A program made the position numbers and the translations under genes. Positions 17,488 through 27,155 of a stretch of 64,000 nucleotides of DNA are shown piece after piece. The DNA lies in NCBI GenBank assembly GCA_027449605.1, contig DAIDLH010000008.1, forward strand, positions 62,001 to 126,000, written 5' to 3'. Source of the DNA: Candidatus Muproteobacteria bacterium. GTDB taxonomy: Bacteria; Pseudomonadota; Gammaproteobacteria; Acidiferrobacterales; Sulfurifustaceae. The stretch's first letter is position 1; the number at the start of each line of letters is the position of its first letter. The notes beneath the pieces were generated by a model that saw nothing but the letters and a program-made list of their open reading frames with translations, was not told where the DNA came from and did no database searches.

Positions 17488-18111
17488 ATGCCCGACACAG
17501 GATTATTGATCAAATCGACGCTCATCGGCATCGCGGTCGCGGCGCCGGTGGGGCCGATGAGCCTGCTGTGCATGCAGCGCACGCTGCGGGGCGGGCACGT
17601 GCCGGGGCTGGCCTTCGGCGCCGGCATCGCCGCCGCCGATTTCACCTACGCCGTGCTCGGGGCGTTCGGGCTGACGGCGCTGTCCTCGTTGCTGCTCGCC
17701 GGCGGCGACTGGCTGCGAATCGGCGGCGCGCTGGTGCTGCTCTATTTCGCGGTGCGCATCCTGCGCGCCCCGCCGCAGAACGCCGCGAACGAAAAAACCG
17801 ACGCTTCGCCGTGGCGTGGTTTCGGCGCCGCCTACGCGCTGACGCTCGCCAATCCGCCGACGATCCTGTTCTTCGCGGGAATATTCGCCTCGCTCGCGCC
17901 GCTGTCCACGTTCGCGCGCGCAACGCAATTCGCGCTCGGGGTGTTCGCGGGTTCGATGCTGTGGTGGCTGGCCCTGACCGGCCTGCTCGCCGTCACCCGC
18001 GCCCGGCTCGCGCCGCCGGCGATGACATGGATCAACCGCCTCGCCGGCCTGTCGCTGATCGGCTTCGCGCTTTATGCACTGAGCGGTGTTACGCTGCGCG
18101 CCCCACTTTGA
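17488..18111 (+). CDS. LysE-family exporter
   Basis: A membrane protein of 207 residues with about six hydrophobic segments. The LysE/RhtB signature GIAVAAPVGPMSLLCMQRTLRGG (in part) lies at residues 14-36, and a second conserved NPPTILFFAGIF lies near 121. It probably exports an amino acid or related small molecule; the substrate is unknown. It is divergent from the DAHP synthase gene, the two sharing a 130-bp promoter region. Confidence 0.88.
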   Translation: MPDTGLLIKSTLIGIAVAAPVGPMSLLCMQRTLRGGHVPGLAFGAGIAAADFTYAVLGAFGLTALSSLLLAGGDWLRIGGALVLLYFAVRILRAPPQNAANEKTDASPWRGFGAAYALTLANPPTILFFAGIFASLAPLSTFARATQFALGVFAGSMLWWLALTGLLAVTRARLAPPAMTWINRLAGLSLIGFALYALSGVTLRAPL

Positions 18112-18268
18112 TCACCTCGTGCCAAGTTTCACCTTTTTCAGCTAGTTCACGTCCGAGAGGAAATAATTGAGCTTGGTCCCTTTGATTCGCAAATCGGTTA
18201 GGCCCCCTTACTGGACGGTGGATAGGGTTTCGCGCGTTATTGAATTTCCAGCTCTCTGAGTTACAAAA

Positions 18269-19741
18269 CTACTGTTCAGAATTTCTGTTAGTTCTCAGAA
18301 CATCATCTGCTTCGTTGAGTAATCGAATTATTTCTAAGTTTCTAGACTCTGAAAACCGAGCTTTCAGTCTCTTAAACTGTTCAACAGCGACATCGTGGTT
18401 TCCAGTTTCAAATTCTGCAATACATCTATTTCTCAATCCTTTGCATACGCCTTCAGCAATAGCGTTTCCGGAGTCGGGGCCGCAACTATCTTCAATTTGT
18501 GATTCGCTCCATTCATTTAAAAATGGTGGACAAACTTTTCCGAGAAATTCGAAAGTCTGATCGAGTTCTGTTATTACATTGTCGTATTCGCCATGATTCA
18601 TGGCGTGGGTCACAATATTATTCGAGCTTAATAAATAATATTTTAAAGGTTCGTTGCAAGACCGAAAATAATTAATCTCCTCATATTTTATATTTGCTTT
18701 TGAAATATCCTTAACAGTTCTCCAACTTTTCTCACTTTTTTCTCGCTCATTTATATCGGCATAGATCAATCCAATTTGGAATTTGGCCTTGACATATATT
18801 TCAAGGTAATTATCTGGCGAGATTATTTTTCCGACCCTATTTTCGATGATATCGCAAAGTTTCTCAAAGACATGTAATTTTTCTACTAATTCATCTGTAC
18901 CAAACGTAGAAGCTTTGGCCCAAAGAATAATGCAGAAATTTCGAGCAGAATTTTTGTCGATATGATTCTCTATTTCTTCTTCAAGCGTTTCTAAAATCGC
19001 TCTAGCCTCTTTCCGAGACCCGTTGGAGATCAACTGCCTTGCGGTTTCATATAGGTTGCCTAAACGCTTCAAGCGCCTAGCGGCTTCCTCAGTCTTTTGC
19101 TTTCTATATTGAGCATCAGTTTGAAGTCGAAACCCCACGGCTATCAGATCAAGTAGCTCCTCGCTGTGCAAAACCTCGTAGGCAATCTGCCGCAAATACT
19201 GGAAATGTTGATTAGTATGGGAGCGCACAATAGTAGTCCCATCAGATGCTCGATCTAACGACTTCCACGGACCTTCAATAAGCGTCATCAACCGTCCTGG
19301 GATCTTCTCAACAATATGTGCACCATCATCCTTATTGGTCGTATCAGTCACTATTCTCCTACGAGTGTATTCGTAGTTACCTGGATAAATAGCCACAATC
19401 TCCGATTCCCACCAATCATGAAAAGGGACCAAGCGCCGTTTACTTACGTCGTCGAGCGCAGCAACCCATCCCTTTCCACGAAATATGGTCAATCCGCCCT
19501 CAAAAAGGGCTGGCCTCGGCAAAGCGGAATCTTCACGCTTTATTGTTGATATCAGATTGATGCTTTCAGCATTGAGATGTTTTAGCGCAGATGTCGAACT
19601 ATTGGTGGAGTGGAGAATCACCCGAAGACGGACAGCTATTTCAATTGCTTTGTCCGGGTCCCCATCGTCAAATTCACGACATGCTTTCCAAAGCAGTTCA
19701 AGTTGGCGTTTTAGCTTATTTGGATAGTCCGGTGTAGCCAT
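18269..19741 (-). CDS. Unknown AT-rich gene, probably acquired
   Basis: About 490 residues starting at ATG 19741; the frame is open to a TTG at 19768. I do not recognise a characterised family. The N-terminal 120 residues (MATPDYPNKLKRQLELLW, then REFDDGDPDKAIEIAVRLRV and a Trp-rich FHDWW segment) look like a compact domain. The C-terminal two thirds are helical and repeat-like, resembling degenerate TPR helices. There is no signal peptide or membrane segment. Base composition (near 40 % GC) and codon use differ sharply from neighbours, which points to recent transfer. No mobility gene adjoins it. Confidence 0.72.
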   Translation of the reverse strand: MATPDYPNKLKRQLELLWKACREFDDGDPDKAIEIAVRLRVILHSTNSSTSALKHLNAESINLISTIKREDSALPRPALFEGGLTIFRGKGWVAALDDVSKRRLVPFHDWWESEIVAIYPGNYEYTRRRIVTDTTNKDDGAHIVEKIPGRLMTLIEGPWKSLDRASDGTTIVRSHTNQHFQYLRQIAYEVLHSEELLDLIAVGFRLQTDAQYRKQKTEEAARRLKRLGNLYETARQLISNGSRKEARAILETLEEEIENHIDKNSARNFCIILWAKASTFGTDELVEKLHVFEKLCDIIENRVGKIISPDNYLEIYVKAKFQIGLIYADINEREKSEKSWRTVKDISKANIKYEEINYFRSCNEPLKYYLLSSNNIVTHAMNHGEYDNVITELDQTFEFLGKVCPPFLNEWSESQIEDSCGPDSGNAIAEGVCKGLRNRCIAEFETGNHDVAVEQFKRLKARFSESRNLEIIRLLNEADDVLRTNRNSEQ

Positions 19742-19807
19742 GACTGCAAAGTTTTCTATTTTGCCCAAAAGTCAGCCGGATCAAAACTTAGACACTACTG
19801 ATGTCAC

Positions 19808-20182
19808 CTAGCCTACCTTCTCCACCTTAATCGCTGTCCCCGCTTTCACCGACTTGAGCTGTTTAACGTCTCCCAGCGCCTTGCCCCAGATGTTGGTCGG
19901 TGACGCGAGGCGGATTTCATTGCCGCGCGAGACCGGCGTGCGGCCGAAGCCGATCGCGATCGAGTCGCCCTCGGTCCAGAACGCCAACTCGCCGGCCTGC
20001 ACCACGTCGCGCGCGTCGGGTTCGCGTTTCAGGTGCACCGGCGTCGAAAAATAAACCTCGTCGCCCCAGGTGTTCGCCTTGGAGGTGAACGGCAGCGCGT
20101 TCCAGATGGCGTTCGCGGTCGGCGTGTCGAACAGCTCGGCTTCGAGCACCACGGAACCGATGGTCATTTTGATTTGGCGCAT
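19808..20182 (-). CDS. Cyclophilin-like fold protein
   Basis: The 124-residue protein matches the small 'Cyclophil_like' (DUF369) group. It opens [20 protein letters not shown], has the aromatic block [17 protein letters not shown], the segment [14 protein letters not shown], and ends with a basic strand. ATG 20182 has AAGGGGG nine bases upstream. Members lack proven isomerase activity and are often encoded near oxidoreductases. A cytoplasmic location is expected. Confidence 0.75.
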   Translation of the reverse strand: MRQIKMTIGSVVLEAELFDTPTANAIWNALPFTSKANTWGDEVYFSTPVHLKREPDARDVVQAGELAFWTEGDSIAIGFGRTPVSRGNEIRLASPTNIWGKALGDVKQLKSVKAGTAIKVEKVG

Positions 20183-20227
20183 GAACAATGCCCCCTTTCG
20201 ATACTCTTTTGTAGTTCAGGAATATGG

Positions 20228-20524
20228 TTATGCGTTTTCGTCTTTTACTTCAAATTCAAAACCGCCGATGTACCTGAAAAGAAGATTGTAGATGGCGCTT
20301 CCGATAACCGTCATCAAATAACCAATCACCAAATACAAAATTGGAAACAGGATGAACATGAATTTCGGGAAGGTTACCGGGTTGCCGTGCTGGTCAACGT
20401 CCGGAGCGAAAAACATCGCGATGGCGAAAAAAGGCAGGACAAATACCAGCGACCCGACCGCCATGAGAATGCCGAAAACTTTTCCGTTCTGATGGAGAGA
20501 CATCCGACTGATTTGTTTTTTCAT
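20228..20524 (-). CDS. Small inner-membrane protein
   Basis: The 98-residue protein has two hydrophobic segments (about residues 17-40 and 55-80) and the ending YNLLFRYIGGFEFEV. This recalls DUF3566-like membrane proteins whose C-terminus carries a conserved aromatic-Gly-Gly-Phe/Ile-Glu pattern. Function is unknown. A GGAG site precedes ATG 20524. Confidence 0.68.
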   Translation of the reverse strand: MKKQISRMSLHQNGKVFGILMAVGSLVFVLPFFAIAMFFAPDVDQHGNPVTFPKFMFILFPILYLVIGYLMTVIGSAIYNLLFRYIGGFEFEVKDENA

Positions 20525-20580
20525 TTCCTGGCTCCTTTGGTGCGCTGAGACAGCGCTTGTTATTGATTCTCCTGTGGCTT

Positions 20581-20607
20581 TGTAAGGCGGGCAATGCCCG
20601 CCCTACA
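20581..20607. repeat. REP-like palindrome between the small membrane gene and the TauE/SafE gene
   Basis: TGTAAGGCGGGC and GCCCGCCCTACA face each other around CAAT. It is a further copy of the family at 13832-13930 and lies just after the TauE/SafE-like stop codon. Confidence 0.7.
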
Positions 20608-20610
20608 TTT

Positions 20611-21354
20611 TTATTGCATAGGCTGGTGCGCCGAATGGTCATGGCTGGCATGCCCGCCGCCATGGCCGGCGTGCCCGCCCGGTGCCGCCAGTGTATACAC
20701 GCCGAACAGCAGGATCAAAATCCCCGCCCCGCGGCGCACCCACGGCAGGCGCGTGACCTGGCCGAGCCAGCGCGCGGCCGCGCCCATGGCAAACAACATC
20801 GGCAAGGTGCCAAGACCGAACGCCAGCATCAATGTCGCGCCGCGCATCGCGTCGCCCGTGGCCAGCGACCAGGCGAGCGCCGAATACACCAGCCCGCACG
20901 GCAGCCAGCCCCACACCAGCCCGAGCGCGAGCGCCTTGAGCGGATGATTCACCGGCAGGAACCGGCGTCCGAGCGGCTCGATCCGCGTCCATAATTTTCC
21001 GCCGAGGCGTTCGAGCGCCGCGAGGCCCGGCCACCAGCCGGCGAGATACAGGCCGAGCGCGATCATGAATCCGCCGGTGATGATTTTCGCGGCGAGGCGC
21101 GCCTGTTCCGGCGGCGCGACGCGCAGGATCTGCGCGCTCAGCAATCCGACCACGGCGCCGGCGACGGCATAGCTGGCGATGCGCCCGAGGTTGTAGGCGG
21201 CGAGATAAGGGAACAGCCGGACGGGCGAGCGGCGGATGTCGTCATGCAGTCCGAGCGTGAGCGCGCCGACGATGCCGCCGCACATGCCGAGGCAGTGCGT
21301 CGAGCCGAGCAGGCCGACGAGGAAGGCGGAGACGAGGGTGATTTCCGTGGGCAT
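20611..21354 (-). CDS. TauE/SafE-like membrane protein of the cbb3 cluster
   Basis: The 247-residue protein has six to seven hydrophobic segments and the motif GSTHCLGMCGGIVG near residue 17, typical of the SafE/DsbD-like group found with cco genes and copper handling. The C-terminal tail is His-rich (GHAGHGGGHASHDHSAH), a likely metal-binding end. Genes of this kind regularly follow ccoGH and are thought to help copper or thiol supply for cbb3 oxidase assembly. That role is inferred here from position. Confidence 0.83.
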   Translation of the reverse strand: MPTEITLVSAFLVGLLGSTHCLGMCGGIVGALTLGLHDDIRRSPVRLFPYLAAYNLGRIASYAVAGAVVGLLSAQILRVAPPEQARLAAKIITGGFMIALGLYLAGWWPGLAALERLGGKLWTRIEPLGRRFLPVNHPLKALALGLVWGWLPCGLVYSALAWSLATGDAMRGATLMLAFGLGTLPMLFAMGAAARWLGQVTRLPWVRRGAGILILLFGVYTLAAPGGHAGHGGGHASHDHSAHQPMQ

Positions 21355-21355
21355 G

Positions 21356-21530
21356 AAAAATGAATAGACAGAATTAACAGGATTTTTTCACAAAACTCTT
21401 TTTTGATTTGTCGCGTTGCTTTTGATTTCCCCTCACCCTGTCCCTCTCCCGCAAGGGGAGAGGGGACCTTGCCAGCAACTTTTCAGTAATTTGTTAATCC
21501 TGTAAATCCTGTTGATCCTGTCTAATCTTT
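21356..21530. repeat. Intergenic repeats: CAGGATT-type arms around a CCCTCTCCC hairpin
   Basis: A left arm with AATTAACAGGATTTT (about 21370) faces a right arm of repeated AATCCTGT units (about 21490-21527). Between them lies CCCTCTCCC-GCAA-GGGGAGAGGG (21442-21464). Both families recur in this window, at 60215-60303 for the first and at 22066-22170 and 31775-31797 for the second. Confidence 0.75.
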
Positions 21531-21531
21531 C

Positions 21532-22050
21532 TTAAGGAAGGGTCGGGCGCATCACCAGCTGGCGCTCGCCGCGCGGCACGAACAGCGATCCGGTGAGGCG
21601 CCAGTCCTGCGCCGCGACTTGCACGTTCCAGTGTCCCGGCGCGAAATCGGGCAAGGGCATGCGATAGCTGCCGTCGGCTTGGCGCGGCAGCAGCACGGTT
21701 TTGTCGAGTCCGGCGCGCGTGGCGTGCATCAATTTGAGCGTGATGTTGTCGGGCCAGGCCATGGCCTGGGGCGCATTCAGCCGCACCCGCAGTTCATGCT
21801 GCGCGTCGTCGAAATCGAGCGTGCTCGTGAGGCCGTGCGCGGCGGCGGCCTTGTCGCGATCGAGCTGGCGGTTGATCTCCATGCCGCGCTTGTAGTAATC
21901 GTCCTCCACCAGGCCGTCGTCGCTGTGAATGGCGAGCGCCAGCGTCACGAAGCCGGCGACCACGGCGGTGAGCGGAAGGATCGCCACCAGCCACATGAAC
22001 GGCACGCGGTACCAGTGCTTGCTTTGATCCTTGTCGTTTTTTCCTTGCAT
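21532..22050 (-). CDS. ccoH: Cytochrome cbb3 assembly protein CcoH (FixH)
   Basis: The 172-residue protein has one N-terminal membrane anchor (about residues 15-40). The FixH block VEDDYYKRGMEINRQLDRD follows, then a periplasmic immunoglobulin-like domain ending GSLFVPRGERQLVM. It is needed for stable cbb3 oxidase assembly. ATG 22050 gives MQGKNDKDQSKHWYR; the upstream in-frame codons are not supported by a ribosome-binding site. It lies between ccoG and the TauE/SafE-like gene. Confidence 0.9.
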   Translation of the reverse strand: MQGKNDKDQSKHWYRVPFMWLVAILPLTAVVAGFVTLALAIHSDDGLVEDDYYKRGMEINRQLDRDKAAAAHGLTSTLDFDDAQHELRVRLNAPQAMAWPDNITLKLMHATRAGLDKTVLLPRQADGSYRMPLPDFAPGHWNVQVAAQDWRLTGSLFVPRGERQLVMRPTLP

Positions 22051-22065
22051 GAAAAATATCACCCT

Positions 22066-22170
22066 CTCCCCTACCCCTCTCCCATCAGGGAGAGGGGAAA
22101 TAAAGTTGGGTTTCGGCGCGACCCTCTCCCCTTGCCCTCTCCCGCTCTCGCGGGGGGAGGGGGAGTTGGC
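22066..22170. repeat. CCCTCTCCC/GGGAGAGGG palindromes between ccoG and ccoH
   Basis: Two units: CCCCTCTCCC-ATCA-GGGAGAGGGG (22074-22097) and a longer, less perfect one from about 22122. They fill the ccoG-ccoH gap and belong to the family also found inside ccoI. Confidence 0.75.
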
Positions 22171-22234
22171 GATACAGCGATATTAAAATGGCGCCTCAAC
22201 CCAACCCACATGAAAATCTTGCCCTCGCCCTGTC

Positions 22235-23815
22235 TTACTGCGTGGGTCCCAGGAAGCGCGCGGTTTGCTCCGCGGACAAACCTTCGACATCGCTCGCCTG
22301 CACGCGGAAATAGACCGGCGTGCTGCGCTGCGTGAGATGCTCGCGCTCCGCCAGCAGGCTCACCGGCGCCTCCACCACCTCGCCCGCCGCCACCGCGATG
22401 TCGGGGCGGTTCGAGTGCAGTTGCAGCCCGTCGATGCCGTGCGCCGAGAGCGTATACCGGTGCGCCTGGTTGTCCATGTTCATGATCTTGAGCGTGTAGG
22501 TGTTCTCGATTTTCTCGTCGAAAGTCTCGCGATACAGCGCGTTGCGGTCACGCAGCACGTCGAGCTTGAGCGGCACGCGCAACAATACGGCAATCACCAG
22601 CGCCGCGCCAATCGCGGCCAGCAGCCCGGTGTAGATGAGCACGCGCGGGCGCCACACCCGCCACGATTTGTGCTCCATGGCGTTTTCGCTGGTGTAGCGG
22701 ATCAGCCCCCTGGGATAGCCCATCTTGTCCATCACCGAATCGCACACGTCCACGCACGCGGCGCAGGCGATGCAGCCGATCTGCAGGCCGTTGCGGATGT
22801 CGATGCCGGTGGGGCAGACCTGCACGCACAGCGTGCAGTCGATGCAGTCGCCGAGGCCCTCGAGTTTCAGATCGGTGCCGCGCTTGCGCGCGCCGCGCGG
22901 CTCGCCGCGTTCCCTGTCGTAGGAGATGATGAGCGTGTTGCGGTCGAACATCGCGCCCTGGAAGCGCGCGTACGGGCACATGTACAGGCACACCTGTTCG
23001 CGCAGCCAGCCGGCGTTGCCGTAGGTCGCGCCGCTGTAGAACAGGATCCAGAACGTCTCCCACGGCCCGAGGTTGAAATGCGCGAACGACACCGCCAGTT
23101 CGCGGATCGGCGTCACGTAACCGACGAAGGTGAACCCGGTCCAGGCCGCGAACAGGATCCACACGAAATGCTTCGTGCCCTTTTTCACCAGCTTGTCGCG
23201 ATGATTCCACGGCAGTTGCGCCAGCTTCATCTGCTTCGGGCGGTCGCCCTCGATCTTGCGCTCGATCCACAGGAACACCTCGGTCCACACCGTCTGCGGG
23301 CAGGTGAAGCCGCACCACACGCGTCCGGCGATGGCGGTGAACAGGAACAGCGACAACGCGGAGATGACCAGGATCGCGGTGAGGAAGAAAAGATCCTGTG
23401 GCCAGAAGGTCCAGGCAAACAGGTTGAACTTGCGGTTCGGCAGGTCGATCAGGAACGCCTGCCGGTGCTCGCCCCAGTTGAACCACGGGAGAAAATAATA
23501 GAGGCCGAGGGTGAGACTCGCCATGACCACGCGCAGGTTGGCGAAGCTGCCGTGCACCTCGCGCGGAAAGACGCGTTCGCGCCTGGCGTACAGCGCCTCG
23601 GTGACCGCGTCCGCCTCGGCGATCGGGATGACGCGTTCGCGCGCGCCCAGGCGCTTGCGCGGCGGCGCCGGCGACGGCTCGCGCGCCTTTTTTTCCGCTA
23701 TCCGGCGTGCGATTTCCTCCTGCGATTCGGCCAGAGAAGGAACCCGCTGTTTTTCTTTTTTCTCGCCGTTATTTTCTGTCTCCTCCCGCTCCGGTTCATC
23801 GGTTTGCGGTTTCAC
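22235..23815 (-). CDS. ccoG: Cytochrome cbb3 accessory protein CcoG (RdxA/FixG)
   Basis: The 526-residue membrane iron-sulfur protein has an unusually long charged N-terminus (about 90 residues, rich in Glu, Lys and Arg). Membrane segments follow, with the motif CGFTCPQTVWTEVF near residue 168. Two [4Fe-4S] motifs are visible (CIDCTLCVQVCP and CIACAACVDVCD), and a C-terminal periplasmic immunoglobulin-like domain. CcoG is proposed to reduce copper during CuB insertion into CcoN. It follows ccoP within a few bases. Confidence 0.95.
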   Translation of the reverse strand: MKPQTDEPEREETENNGEKKEKQRVPSLAESQEEIARRIAEKKAREPSPAPPRKRLGARERVIPIAEADAVTEALYARRERVFPREVHGSFANLRVVMASLTLGLYYFLPWFNWGEHRQAFLIDLPNRKFNLFAWTFWPQDLFFLTAILVISALSLFLFTAIAGRVWCGFTCPQTVWTEVFLWIERKIEGDRPKQMKLAQLPWNHRDKLVKKGTKHFVWILFAAWTGFTFVGYVTPIRELAVSFAHFNLGPWETFWILFYSGATYGNAGWLREQVCLYMCPYARFQGAMFDRNTLIISYDRERGEPRGARKRGTDLKLEGLGDCIDCTLCVQVCPTGIDIRNGLQIGCIACAACVDVCDSVMDKMGYPRGLIRYTSENAMEHKSWRVWRPRVLIYTGLLAAIGAALVIAVLLRVPLKLDVLRDRNALYRETFDEKIENTYTLKIMNMDNQAHRYTLSAHGIDGLQLHSNRPDIAVAAGEVVEAPVSLLAEREHLTQRSTPVYFRVQASDVEGLSAEQTARFLGPTQ

Positions 23816-23817
23816 TT

Positions 23818-24747
23818 TCAGCGCTTCTCCCCGCGATCACCCGCGATGGGGTGCGACAGACTGTAAACGTAGGCGGCCAGCACGTGCACCTTGGCCTCGC
23901 CGAGGAATTCGGCGTGCGCCGGCATGCGCCCGCTGCGGCCCTTGTCGACGGTCTCCATGATGGTCTTCTTCGACCCGCCATAGAGCCAGACATTGTCGGT
24001 CAGGTTGGGCGCGCCCATCGCCGGGTTGCCCTTGCCGTCGGCGCCGTGACAGGCGACGCACAATTGCTGGAACTTCTCCTTGCCGGCCGCGGCCGCGGTG
24101 TCGTTCACGCTGCGGCCGGAAAGGCTCAGCACGTATTCGGCGACGTTCGCGACGCCGTCCGGCCCGAGCACCGCGCCCCACGCCGGCATCGCGCCGGTGC
24201 GGCCGTTCATGATCGACGCCTTGATGATCTGCGGATCGCCGCCGTACAGCCAGTCGTCGTCACGCAGACTCGGAAAACCCGGTCCGCCGCCGGCGTCGGA
24301 ACCGTGACACACGGTGCAGTAGTTCACGAACAGCCGTTCGCCGGTCTTGAGCGCTTCGGGGTTGGCGGCCAGCAGCTTGAGGTCTTCCTTGAGATATTTT
24401 TCGTACAGCGGATTGAACTGCTTGTCGGCCGCGGCGATTTCCTTTTCGTACTGGCCTTTCTCGGTCCAGCCGAGTATGCCGCCGAAGGTGCCGAGACCGG
24501 GATACAGCGCCAGATAACCGATGCCGAACACCAGCGTGATATAAAACATGTTCAGCCACCAGCGCGGCAGCGGGTTGTTCAGTTCCTGCAGGTCTTCGTC
24601 CCACACGTGCCCCATCGACTTGGGCTTTTCGCTGTCCTTGCGGCGCGGTTCGGTCATCCAGCGATTGAGTACGAACATCGCGATGATGCCCGCCACCACC
24701 GGGACGACGATGTACCAGCTCCAGAAGTTGCTCGTAAAGTCAGACAT
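23818..24747 (-). CDS. ccoP: cbb3 oxidase diheme subunit CcoP
   Basis: The 309-residue subunit has two N-terminal membrane segments (about residues 8-28 and 65-85) and two c-type heme sites, CTVCH near residue 145 and CVACH near 232. Each heme domain also shows a downstream Met ligand region (GAMPAWG and GRMPAH). It passes electrons from soluble cytochromes to CcoO. The start ATG overlaps the ccoQ stop by 8 bp. Confidence 0.96.
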   Translation of the reverse strand: MSDFTSNFWSWYIVVPVVAGIIAMFVLNRWMTEPRRKDSEKPKSMGHVWDEDLQELNNPLPRWWLNMFYITLVFGIGYLALYPGLGTFGGILGWTEKGQYEKEIAAADKQFNPLYEKYLKEDLKLLAANPEALKTGERLFVNYCTVCHGSDAGGGPGFPSLRDDDWLYGGDPQIIKASIMNGRTGAMPAWGAVLGPDGVANVAEYVLSLSGRSVNDTAAAAGKEKFQQLCVACHGADGKGNPAMGAPNLTDNVWLYGGSKKTIMETVDKGRSGRMPAHAEFLGEAKVHVLAAYVYSLSHPIAGDRGEKR

Positions 24748-24919
24748 GTTTCACCTCGCCGGAACCGTCCGCCGTCATCGATTCGTCGTCTTCCAGCGGC
24801 ATGCGCGCCGCCGCGTCAAATTCTTTTTTGCGCCGCGAACTCCAGGCCCAGATCACGATGCCGATGAACAGGACCACCAGCGCCACCGTCCACCATGCAT
24901 GAAAGGTCGCCAGATTCAT
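24740..24919 (-). CDS. ccoQ: cbb3 oxidase small subunit CcoQ
   Basis: A 59-residue protein with one membrane helix (WWTVALVVLFIGIVIWAW, residues 9-26) followed by the charged segment SSRRKKEFDAAARMPLEDD, the standard CcoQ/FixQ pattern. It stabilises the complex. Its ATG follows the ccoO stop directly and its TGA overlaps the start of ccoP, so it is tightly coupled within the operon. Confidence 0.92.
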   Translation of the reverse strand: MNLATFHAWWTVALVVLFIGIVIWAWSSRRKKEFDAAARMPLEDDESMTADGSGEVKHV

Positions 24920-24920
24920 G

Positions 24921-25541
24921 TTACCTCCGCACCTTGATGGCCGTGCCCATGCCCTGCAAGTAGGCGATCAGCGCGTCCATCTGGGTCTTGCCTTCGAGCT
25001 CGGCGGGCGCGTTCTTGATGTCCTCCTCGGAATAGGGCGTGCCCGGTCCGAACATGTTCATGACCCGCAGCTTCTTCTGGATCAGCGCGGGATCGAGTTT
25101 GTTCTTCGCCAGCCACGGATAGCCCGGCATGATCGACTCCGGCACCACGTCGCGCGGATTGATCAGGTGCGCCCGGTGCCAGTCGTCCGAATAGCGCCCG
25201 CCGACGCGCGCCAGGTCCGGCCCGGTGCGCTTGCTGCCCCACTGGAACGGATGGTCGTACACGAATTCGCCGGCCACCGAATAATGACCGTAGCGCTCGG
25301 TCTCGGCGCGGAACGGCCGGATCATCTGCGAGTGGCACAGGTAACAGCCCTCGCTGACGTAGATGTCGCGGCCTTCCAGTTGCAGCGCGCTGTACGGTTT
25401 CAGTCCTTCCACCGGCTTGGTGGTCGACTGCTGGAAGAACAGCGGCACGATCTCGACCAGCCCGCCCACGGCGATCACCAGCACCGTGAGGATGATCAGC
25501 AGGCCGACGTTGGTTTCGACTTTGTCATGTCCGGATGCCAT
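24921..25541 (-). CDS. ccoO: cbb3 oxidase monoheme subunit CcoO
   Basis: The 206-residue membrane-anchored cytochrome c has one N-terminal helix (about residues 13-35), the heme motif [11 protein letters not shown] near residue 66 and the Met-ligand region [10 protein letters not shown] near 137. Length and order (after ccoN, before ccoQ) are standard. Confidence 0.96.
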   Translation of the reverse strand: MASGHDKVETNVGLLIILTVLVIAVGGLVEIVPLFFQQSTTKPVEGLKPYSALQLEGRDIYVSEGCYLCHSQMIRPFRAETERYGHYSVAGEFVYDHPFQWGSKRTGPDLARVGGRYSDDWHRAHLINPRDVVPESIMPGYPWLAKNKLDPALIQKKLRVMNMFGPGTPYSEEDIKNAPAELEGKTQMDALIAYLQGMGTAIKVRR

Positions 25542-25553
25542 GCGCGTTCTCCC

Positions 25554-26975
25554 TCAGTGCGCCGCCGCCGGAGCGGGAATCGCCGCCACGACGGGTTTGC
25601 TGCCTTGGATGGTTTTCCACAGGTTATAGGCCATGAGCAGCATGCCGCTCAGGAAGAAGAGCCCGCCGAGGGTGCGCACGATGTAGAACGGATGCATCGC
25701 CGCGACCGATTCGACGAAACTGTAGGTCAGCGTGCCGTCGGTGTTGACCGCGCGCCACATCAGGCCCTGCATCACGCCGGCGATCCACATCGACGAGATG
25801 TACAAGACAATCCCGATGGTTGAAATCCAGAAATGCGTCTCGATGAGCTTGACGCTGTAGATCTGACGGCCGAACAGGCGCGGGATGAGGAAGTACATCG
25901 CGCCAATCGACACCATGCCGACCCAGCCGAGCGCGCCCGAGTGCACATGGCCGATGGTCCAGTCGGTGTAGTGCGACAGCGCGTTCACGGTCTTGATCGA
26001 CATCATCGGGCCCTCGAAGGTGCTCATGCCGTAGAACGACACCGACACGATCAGGAACTTGAGGATCGGGTCGGTGCGCAGTTTCTGCCACGCGCCGGAG
26101 AGCGTCATGATGCCGTTGATCATGCCGCCCCAGGACGGCGCCAGCAGGATCAGCGAGAACACCATGCCGAGCGACTGGGTCCAGTCGGGCAGCGCGGTGT
26201 AGTGCAGGTGATGCGGGCCGGCCCAGATGTAGGTGAAGGCCAGCGCCCAGAAGTGCACCACCGACAGGCGATACGAATACACCGGCCGCTCCGCCTGCTT
26301 GGGAATGAAGTAATACATGATGCCGAGGAAGCCGGCGGTGAGGAAAAAGCCGACCGCGTTGTGGCCGTACCACCACTGCACCATGGCGTCCTGCACCCCG
26401 GCGTAGACCGAGTACGACTTGGTCCACGACACCGGCACTTCGAGGTTGTTGAACACGTGCAGCACCGCGATGGTGAGGATGAACGCGCCGTAGAACCAGT
26501 TGGCGACGTAGATGTGGCTCACGCGGCGCTTGATCAGCGTGCCGAAGAACACGACCGCGTAGGCGACCCACACCAGCGTGATCAGGATGTCGATCGGCCA
26601 TTCCAGTTCGGCGTATTCCTTGGAGCTGGTGATGCCGAGCGGCAAACTCACGGCCGCCAGCACGATGATGAGCTGCCAGCCCCAGAAGGTGAACGCCGCC
26701 AGGCCGTCGCTGAACAGGCGCACGTGGCAGGTGCGCTGCACGACGTAATAAGAGGTGGCGAACAGGGCCGAACCGCCGAAGGCGAAAATCACCGCGTTGG
26801 TGTGCAGCGGGCGCAGGCGGCTGAAAGTCAGCCAGGGAATGTCGAAGTTGAGCACCGGCCACGCCATCTGCGCGGCGATCAGCACCCCGACCAGCATGCC
26901 GACGATACCCCAGATCACGGTCATGACGGCGAACTGCCGGACGACCGTATAGTTGTAGGTTTCCTGTTGGGCCAT
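25554..26975 (-). CDS. ccoN: cbb3 oxidase catalytic subunit CcoN
   Basis: The 473-residue heme-copper oxidase subunit has about twelve membrane segments. Conserved histidine sites for heme b, b3 and CuB are visible in [33 protein letters not shown] and [12 protein letters not shown]. It reduces oxygen with high affinity, so the cell is equipped for microoxic respiration. It heads the ccoNOQP-GH cluster. An FNR-type box lies about 150 bp upstream at 27127-27140. Confidence 0.97.
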   Translation of the reverse strand: MAQQETYNYTVVRQFAVMTVIWGIVGMLVGVLIAAQMAWPVLNFDIPWLTFSRLRPLHTNAVIFAFGGSALFATSYYVVQRTCHVRLFSDGLAAFTFWGWQLIIVLAAVSLPLGITSSKEYAELEWPIDILITLVWVAYAVVFFGTLIKRRVSHIYVANWFYGAFILTIAVLHVFNNLEVPVSWTKSYSVYAGVQDAMVQWWYGHNAVGFFLTAGFLGIMYYFIPKQAERPVYSYRLSVVHFWALAFTYIWAGPHHLHYTALPDWTQSLGMVFSLILLAPSWGGMINGIMTLSGAWQKLRTDPILKFLIVSVSFYGMSTFEGPMMSIKTVNALSHYTDWTIGHVHSGALGWVGMVSIGAMYFLIPRLFGRQIYSVKLIETHFWISTIGIVLYISSMWIAGVMQGLMWRAVNTDGTLTYSFVESVAAMHPFYIVRTLGGLFFLSGMLLMAYNLWKTIQGSKPVVAAIPAPAAAH

Positions 26976-27126
26976 ATGTCTCCCGTTATTCGAACCGGTA
27001 AAAAATCAGAATGGGCTTTGACGCCGGAGCCATGCCGCCTTCATGCACCCCGGCGCTTCCGGTACCAAAAAACAACCTCACTGCATGGAAGAAAGCCGCA
27101 ATATATAAGAAAAGAAACGGCTGTTG

Positions 27127-27140
27127 TTGACCTAGATCAA
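27127..27140. promoter_or_regulatory. FNR/Anr-type box upstream of ccoN
   Basis: TTGACCTAGATCAA matches the FNR consensus (TTGAT-N4-ATCAA) at nine of its ten specified bases. It is in the 180-bp gap before ccoN, as expected for oxygen control of cbb3 oxidase. The FNR-like protein encoded at 29218 is the obvious candidate to bind it. Confidence 0.8.
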
Positions 27141-27155
27141 GCTGGCACGGCGGGA

